A stretch of 35,097 nucleotides of DNA, taken from contig JADGBR010000036.1 in the NCBI GenBank assembly GCA_015231405.1, positions 1-35,097 of the forward strand. The letters run 5' to 3'. Positions within the stretch are counted from its first letter, which is position 1. Every line of letters starts with the position of its first letter. This DNA is from Candidatus Omnitrophota bacterium (GTDB lineage: Bacteria > Omnitrophota > Gorgyraeia > Tantalellales > Tantalellaceae). The notes below the pieces were generated by a model. It had not been told where the DNA came from, searched no databases, and saw only the letters and a program-made list of their open reading frames with translations. Positions 31,812 through 35,097 of the stretch are shown here, one piece after another. Both the position numbers and the translations under genes were made by a program.

Positions 31812-33076
31812 GTCTTCTTTCTCTTTTCCAGATACATTTTCCGATCCGCGGATTCAAGTAGCTCCTGCACCGTCCTGATCTCCGTCGCGATAATGTTCGT
31901 CACGCCTATGCTCACGGAAAGTTTGAAAGGAAGTATCTTCTTGACGTTCAGTATATCCATACATGTCTTGATCCTGTTCACGAGCATTATGGCGTTATTC
32001 CCTTCGGCGACCGACGCGAAAACAGTGAACTCATCTCCGCCGATACGGCCGAGTATATCGGACTCCCTGAAAGTCCTTTTAATAGCGCTGGACACCTCCA
32101 AAAGCGCGAGGTCTCCTTTCATGTGCCCGAATTCGTCGTTAATTAACTTGAGGCCGTCCAGATCCATAAAAATAAAACAGATATTCTCCCCGCGCCTCTG
32201 GAACAGCTTAAGTTGCTGCTCGGCGAGCGTCAGGAACCCGCGGCGGTTGTAGAGCCCGGTCAGCTCGTCCGTGACGGTGTATTGCCTGAGCTGCTCCCGG
32301 AGCTTCACGCTCTGTGTATGGTCCCGGAGCGAGACCAGTATGGATCCCTTATCTTCCCACAAGACGCTTTTGACTATGGATTCGACCACTATGACTTCGC
32401 CGTTCTTTTTCTTTATCTCGATCTCGGAGATCTCGCCGGGCTTGAAAGGGTATTCCAGTTTTTTCCCGACGATGTCGCCGTAGCCTTTGTCGAACATGGC
32501 GAAGGCGGACTTGTTGGCGAATACCACATTCCTGTCCTCACCGATGACCACCACTCCGTCGGGGTCCTCGTTTATGAGGTTCATAAGCTCCTTCCCGGTA
32601 GACTTGAGATGCTCTTCCAGGCGCAGCCTGCGTGTAATATCCCTAAATATCCCTACGGCCCCGAAATATTCTTTCGCGTCCTTATTCGGGGCTTTGTCCC
32701 AGACGCCGGCAGAGTGCACCTCAACGTAAAAACAATCTTCTCCCGAGCCCTGCGCGTTCTTGGGAATGATCCTTACCTCCAGGTTCTTAGTCATCCTATC
32801 GCCTGACCGTCTCTCGTTAAAAAGCTTCGGGGCCGTCTCATCGCCGGTTTCTTTGCCCTTGAACCTGGGCAGAACAAAATATCCGTCGACGCGCTCTATG
32901 TCGTCGGGATGTATCATAACGCTGAAATGCTTCCCTTCCAGGTCCTCGGCCTTGTACCCCATGAACCTTATCCCTTCGCTTATATAAGTGAACCGGCCTT
33001 CCCGGTCCAGCTCATACAGAACGTCCGGTATATGTTCCATGAGCTGCTTGAATTTAAGGTCCATATCTTCCGCCAT
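31808..33076 (-). CDS. PAS-PAS-GGDEF diguanylate cyclase
   Basis: A 422-residue cytosolic sensor that makes cyclic di-GMP from GTP. An N-terminal PAS domain (about 8-150, PDVLYELDREGRFTYIS ... GIFRDIT), a second PAS (about 165-255, EDPDGVVVIGEDRNVVFAN) and the GGDEF domain (about 268-420). The active-site motif is GGDEF at 346-350 and the inhibitory RxxD site is present (RESD, five residues before), so it should be active and product-inhibited. The ATG at 33076 is preferred to a GTG at 33085 because GGAAGG sits eight bases upstream. It is the third gene of the operon begun at the promoter near 34267, 15 bp after the preceding gene. No membrane segment. Confidence 0.95.
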   Translation of the reverse strand: MAEDMDLKFKQLMEHIPDVLYELDREGRFTYISEGIRFMGYKAEDLEGKHFSVMIHPDDIERVDGYFVLPRFKGKETGDETAPKLFNERRSGDRMTKNLEVRIIPKNAQGSGEDCFYVEVHSAGVWDKAPNKDAKEYFGAVGIFRDITRRLRLEEHLKSTGKELMNLINEDPDGVVVIGEDRNVVFANKSAFAMFDKGYGDIVGKKLEYPFKPGEISEIEIKKKNGEVIVVESIVKSVLWEDKGSILVSLRDHTQSVKLREQLRQYTVTDELTGLYNRRGFLTLAEQQLKLFQRRGENICFIFMDLDGLKLINDEFGHMKGDLALLEVSSAIKRTFRESDILGRIGGDEFTVFASVAEGNNAIMLVNRIKTCMDILNVKKILPFKLSVSIGVTNIIATEIRTVQELLESADRKMYLEKRKKT

Positions 33077-33091
33077 GCCGCGCACCTTCCT

Positions 33092-33613
33092 TTATTTCAC
33101 TTCCTGTATCACGAAATCCACCGATAGAACATGCCTCCCGGCATTGTACACCATCAAACCGTAGTTCTGACATGCTCCTTTCATCGGTATCTGCTCTTTT
33201 GCTTTATTGGAATAGTTCTTAACCTTATCCACGGTGACTTCGGCCTGGTCGACCTTCCCGAGCTCGGCTTTGAAAGCGCCTACCATGGCCGTGCAAAGCC
33301 CGCCGCAAAGCCCGGATATCTCCTCATCCATCGACCTTTCCGTTACCCCGGAATTCCTGAATATCTCGACAGCCTTGGCTTTGGAGATATATAGTATGCC
33401 GATGTTCTGGTATTCCCTGCCGGATATCGTCCTCGTGAACTGGAGCGACGAGACGAACATCCCGGGAGTATCCATTATTATCCACACGTTATTCTGCGAA
33501 TTCTTCTCGACCACTGGAAGATCGGTCACTGCCATGGCGCATTTCTCCTCAAGGCCCTTTGCGACCCCTTTCATCACGCATGTCGCCATCTCGATAATCG
33601 ATATATCCGCCAT
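33092..33613 (-). CDS. Uncharacterised protein, possibly CheC/CheX-like
   Basis: A 173-residue soluble protein. A stretch near residues 95-118 (DEEISGLCGGLCTAMVGAFK) resembles the E-x2-N helix of CheC/CheX chemotaxis phosphatases, but the key asparagine is not in place, so phosphatase activity would be doubtful. The rest mixes helix and strand (VTVDKVKNYSNKAKE, LSVDFVIQEV). The start has GGAGAG three bases before the ATG. It follows the similar-sized gene at 33652-34245 and precedes the diguanylate cyclase, so it may regulate that enzyme or a response regulator. The family call is weak. Confidence 0.8.
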   Translation of the reverse strand: MADISIIEMATCVMKGVAKGLEEKCAMAVTDLPVVEKNSQNNVWIIMDTPGMFVSSLQFTRTISGREYQNIGILYISKAKAVEIFRNSGVTERSMDEEISGLCGGLCTAMVGAFKAELGKVDQAEVTVDKVKNYSNKAKEQIPMKGACQNYGLMVYNAGRHVLSVDFVIQEVK

Positions 33614-33651
33614 ATTCTCTCCGTAGTTTATTGATCACACAAGATCTTCGA

Positions 33652-34245
33652 TCATGCCGGGATCGGCATAACGATATCCACGTACACACTCTCTTTCTCC
33701 CTGACGGGGAAAAGGAACTCATATTTCTCGGTAACATTCTCGTTATACGGCAAAAGCACGTTCTTGGGCTCCGTTATATTTTCCGGATCGGACATAACGA
33801 GCCCCTCGTGGCCTAACCCTTTCATCTCGGCCACCACCCTTTCAGCGATCGACCGTGCGAGATCCCCGCACCCTTTGACGGCGAACCCGCGCATGCTCTC
33901 CTTATCGACGACCTGCATGCTTTCAGTGGAAGGCAAAAGCCTCATCATGTTCAATATCGACGAAGCCGTGCCCTTATCCACATAAGTTATGACGATCCCA
34001 AAAGGTGAGCCGGAAGCCTTCTCCCTCTCGCTCTTATATAGGTTCACTACGGACACATAGGTGGGTTTATGGAACTTCTCCAGGACGAACAATTTCATTT
34101 TACGGTACCAGGTGATTATCTCGCACCTGGACGCCTCGGCCCCGGCCTCGAGTTTACGTTTGCAAAGACCTACTATAGTCTCCTCCAGGGCGTTCATCAA
34201 TTTGGATATATTCTCGTTCAACCGTGCGGAGGTGACTCCTCTCAT
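33652..34245 (-). CDS. Uncharacterised protein, possible distant paralogue of the next gene
   Basis: A 197-residue soluble protein, first gene of the operon with the 173-residue protein and the diguanylate cyclase. The N-terminal helix (ARLNENISKLMNALEETIVG) is followed by strands (TYVSVVNLYKSE, GIVITYVDKG) and a helix ESMRGFAVKGCGDLARSI, then GLVMSDPENI. Layout is roughly like CheC/CheX-type domains, but no catalytic motif is visible. A clear promoter (TTGAAC/TATACT) lies 20 bp upstream, and AAGGAAAAGG precedes the ATG. Function cannot be stated. Confidence 0.79.
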   Translation of the reverse strand: MRGVTSARLNENISKLMNALEETIVGLCKRKLEAGAEASRCEIITWYRKMKLFVLEKFHKPTYVSVVNLYKSEREKASGSPFGIVITYVDKGTASSILNMMRLLPSTESMQVVDKESMRGFAVKGCGDLARSIAERVVAEMKGLGHEGLVMSDPENITEPKNVLLPYNENVTEKYEFLFPVREKESVYVDIVMPIPA

Positions 34246-34266
34246 ACCTTTTCCTTGGTTGTAAAT

Positions 34267-34294
34267 AGTATACCGCTAAAATAGCCTTGTTCAA
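34267..34294 (-). promoter_or_regulatory. Sigma-70-type promoter of the CheX-like/GGDEF operon
   Basis: TTGAAC (34289-34294), 16-bp spacer, TATACT (34267-34272) on the minus strand. The predicted start near 34260 gives a 15-nt leader to the ATG at 34245. Confidence 0.7.
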
Positions 34295-34310
34295 ACCGTA
34301 ACACGCCCTA

Positions 34311-35097
34311 TCATTCCCCGGCTGTTTTTCTCTCTTCGAGCTGTTGGGTAAGGTCCGTGATTATCTCGTCCTTACCCTCCTGCGAAGATTCCGAAAGCTC
34401 AAGCTTCATCTTTGTCATGTTGAGCTCCTTAGAAAGGCGCTGTATCTCGGCCTTGTATTCCGCCGAGGCCTTCTCTGCGATAGAGCTGTCCCCGCTCACC
34501 GCCTTACCGGACGTCTTCTTCTTAAGCTCGTCGTATCCCAGCTTCAGGCTTTTAATTTCCTGCTCCAGCTTCGCCTGCTCCTGCTCAAGAGCTTCCGCGT
34601 TGTCCCTGGACTTCGCCAGCGCCTTCTCGGCCTCCGAGGCTTTCGATTCGTTCGCCTTGGCTATTTTTTCCAGCCTGGATATTTCAGTGTCTTTGGCCTT
34701 AATGGTGTTCTCCGATATCTCAGCCGCTTTTTTCTGGTCGCTGATGACCTTTTTGTCCTTATCTATCTCCCGATTAGCCGCCTCAAGATCCTTGTCGCGC
34801 GTCCCCCTGGACTCCAGGGCCTTGATCTTCGCGCTTAAATTATCCGCCTGGGCCCTATACTCATCTCTTTCTTGTTTCAGTTCAGTCAGATCGGTTTTGG
34901 AATTGCCCATTTCAGCCAGTTCTTTCGCCATCCTCTCTTTTTCAGCCTGAAGCGCTGCGAGTGTCTCTCCCTTATCCTTGATCTCTTTCTCGAGAGACGC
35001 GATCTTCGCGTCCTTTTCCTTTAGCGGCTTATCGCTCAGCTTCAGCTCTTTTTCCATGGCGCTTATCTTCGCGCCCAGGTTGAGAGCCTCCGTCTTA
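34311..35097 (-). CDS. Coiled-coil protein, 5' part beyond the window
   Basis: The open frame continues without a stop to the right edge, so the N-terminus is missing; the ATG at 35057 is internal, since upstream codons keep the same heptad pattern (EALNLGAKISAMEKEL). About 262 residues are visible, almost entirely charged Glu/Lys/Ala/Leu coiled coil with no globular motif except a Gly/Ser break near KKTSGKAVSGDSSIAE. It could be a structural, filament or Smc-like arm protein; no ATPase motif is in view. The stop lies 17 bp from the operon promoter region at 34267-34294, so the two transcripts are adjacent. No assignment to a family. Confidence 0.85.
   Translation of the reverse strand, partial: KTEALNLGAKISAMEKELKLSDKPLKEKDAKIASLEKEIKDKGETLAALQAEKERMAKELAEMGNSKTDLTELKQERDEYRAQADNLSAKIKALESRGTRDKDLEAANREIDKDKKVISDQKKAAEISENTIKAKDTEISRLEKIAKANESKASEAEKALAKSRDNAEALEQEQAKLEQEIKSLKLGYDELKKKTSGKAVSGDSSIAEKASAEYKAEIQRLSKELNMTKMKLELSESSQEGKDEIITDLTQQLEERKTAGE

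Noticed and set aside
1-35097. CRISPR array, tRNA, rRNA or prophage genes
   Set aside because: No regularly spaced 25-40 bp repeats, no cloverleaf candidates and no phage structural genes were seen.

Overview
The window is a compact bacterial chromosome segment with most genes on the minus strand and no intergenic gap above about 250 bp. The gene content points to a Gram-negative, probably anaerobic bacterium of the PVC/Omnitrophota (OP3) type. This is an inference from one 3550-residue multidomain protein with a signal peptide, a Re-citrate-synthase-like enzyme next to an Aquifex-type aconitase, an ECF sigma/FecR pair, and IspH. No rRNA or other taxonomic marker is present, and no tRNA, rRNA, CRISPR array or prophage was seen.

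Layout from left to right. (1) 13-687 is a REP-associated tyrosine transposase (RAYT), visibly more AT-rich than its neighbours. (2) 882-5797, read right to left, is a promoter-led operon: a Re-citrate/homocitrate-synthase-type TIM-barrel enzyme with a C-terminal Cache sensory domain, then a thiolase, then aconitase. It fits the first steps from acetyl-CoA toward 2-oxoglutarate and glutamate. (3) 5951-6483 holds a one-domain response regulator coupled to a 50-residue cysteine-rich membrane peptide. (4) 6554-17206 is the giant gene. It carries a signal peptide, a possible ChaN/TraB-like N-terminus, a degenerate metzincin motif, an M48-like zinc site, about 1000 residues of helical sequence, a UbiB/ABC1 kinase fold with an unusual glycine-containing loop, a second HExxH site, a GNAT motif and an unassigned C-terminus. 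(5) 17457-19271 is an ABC exporter half-transporter on the plus strand. (6) 19363-21422 is a flotillin/NfeD pair. (7) 21620-23522 has an HD-GYP phosphodiesterase and a PilZ protein (c-di-GMP turnover and sensing). (8) 23745-24749 is a D-Ala-D-Ala-ligase-like ATP-grasp enzyme with a leaderless-looking promoter. (9) 24931-29500 holds an ECF sigma factor overlapping its FecR/TPR membrane anti-sigma partner, an unknown secreted protein and a secreted beta-solenoid-like protein. The same two-part promoter box precedes the sigma gene and the beta-solenoid gene. (10) 29677-30787 is a SIMPL/STAS pair. (11) 30945-31811 is ispH on the plus strand. (12) 31808-34245 is an operon of two possible CheC/CheX-like proteins and a PAS-GGDEF diguanylate cyclase. 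(13) 34311 to the right edge is a coiled-coil protein cut by the window end.

Themes. Envelope and signalling functions dominate: flotillin, the ECF/FecR pair, c-di-GMP synthesis, breakdown and binding, SIMPL, STAS and an exporter. Non-coding structure is unusually rich. Degenerate repeats with a 7-bp period occupy five intergenic spots, and two perfect long inverted repeats occur (14-bp and 24-bp arms). Several sigma-70 promoters can be read directly. The best candidates for something undescribed are the giant exported kinase/protease-like protein, the Cache-fused citrate-synthase-like enzyme, the two-site ECF box and the heptamer repeats.
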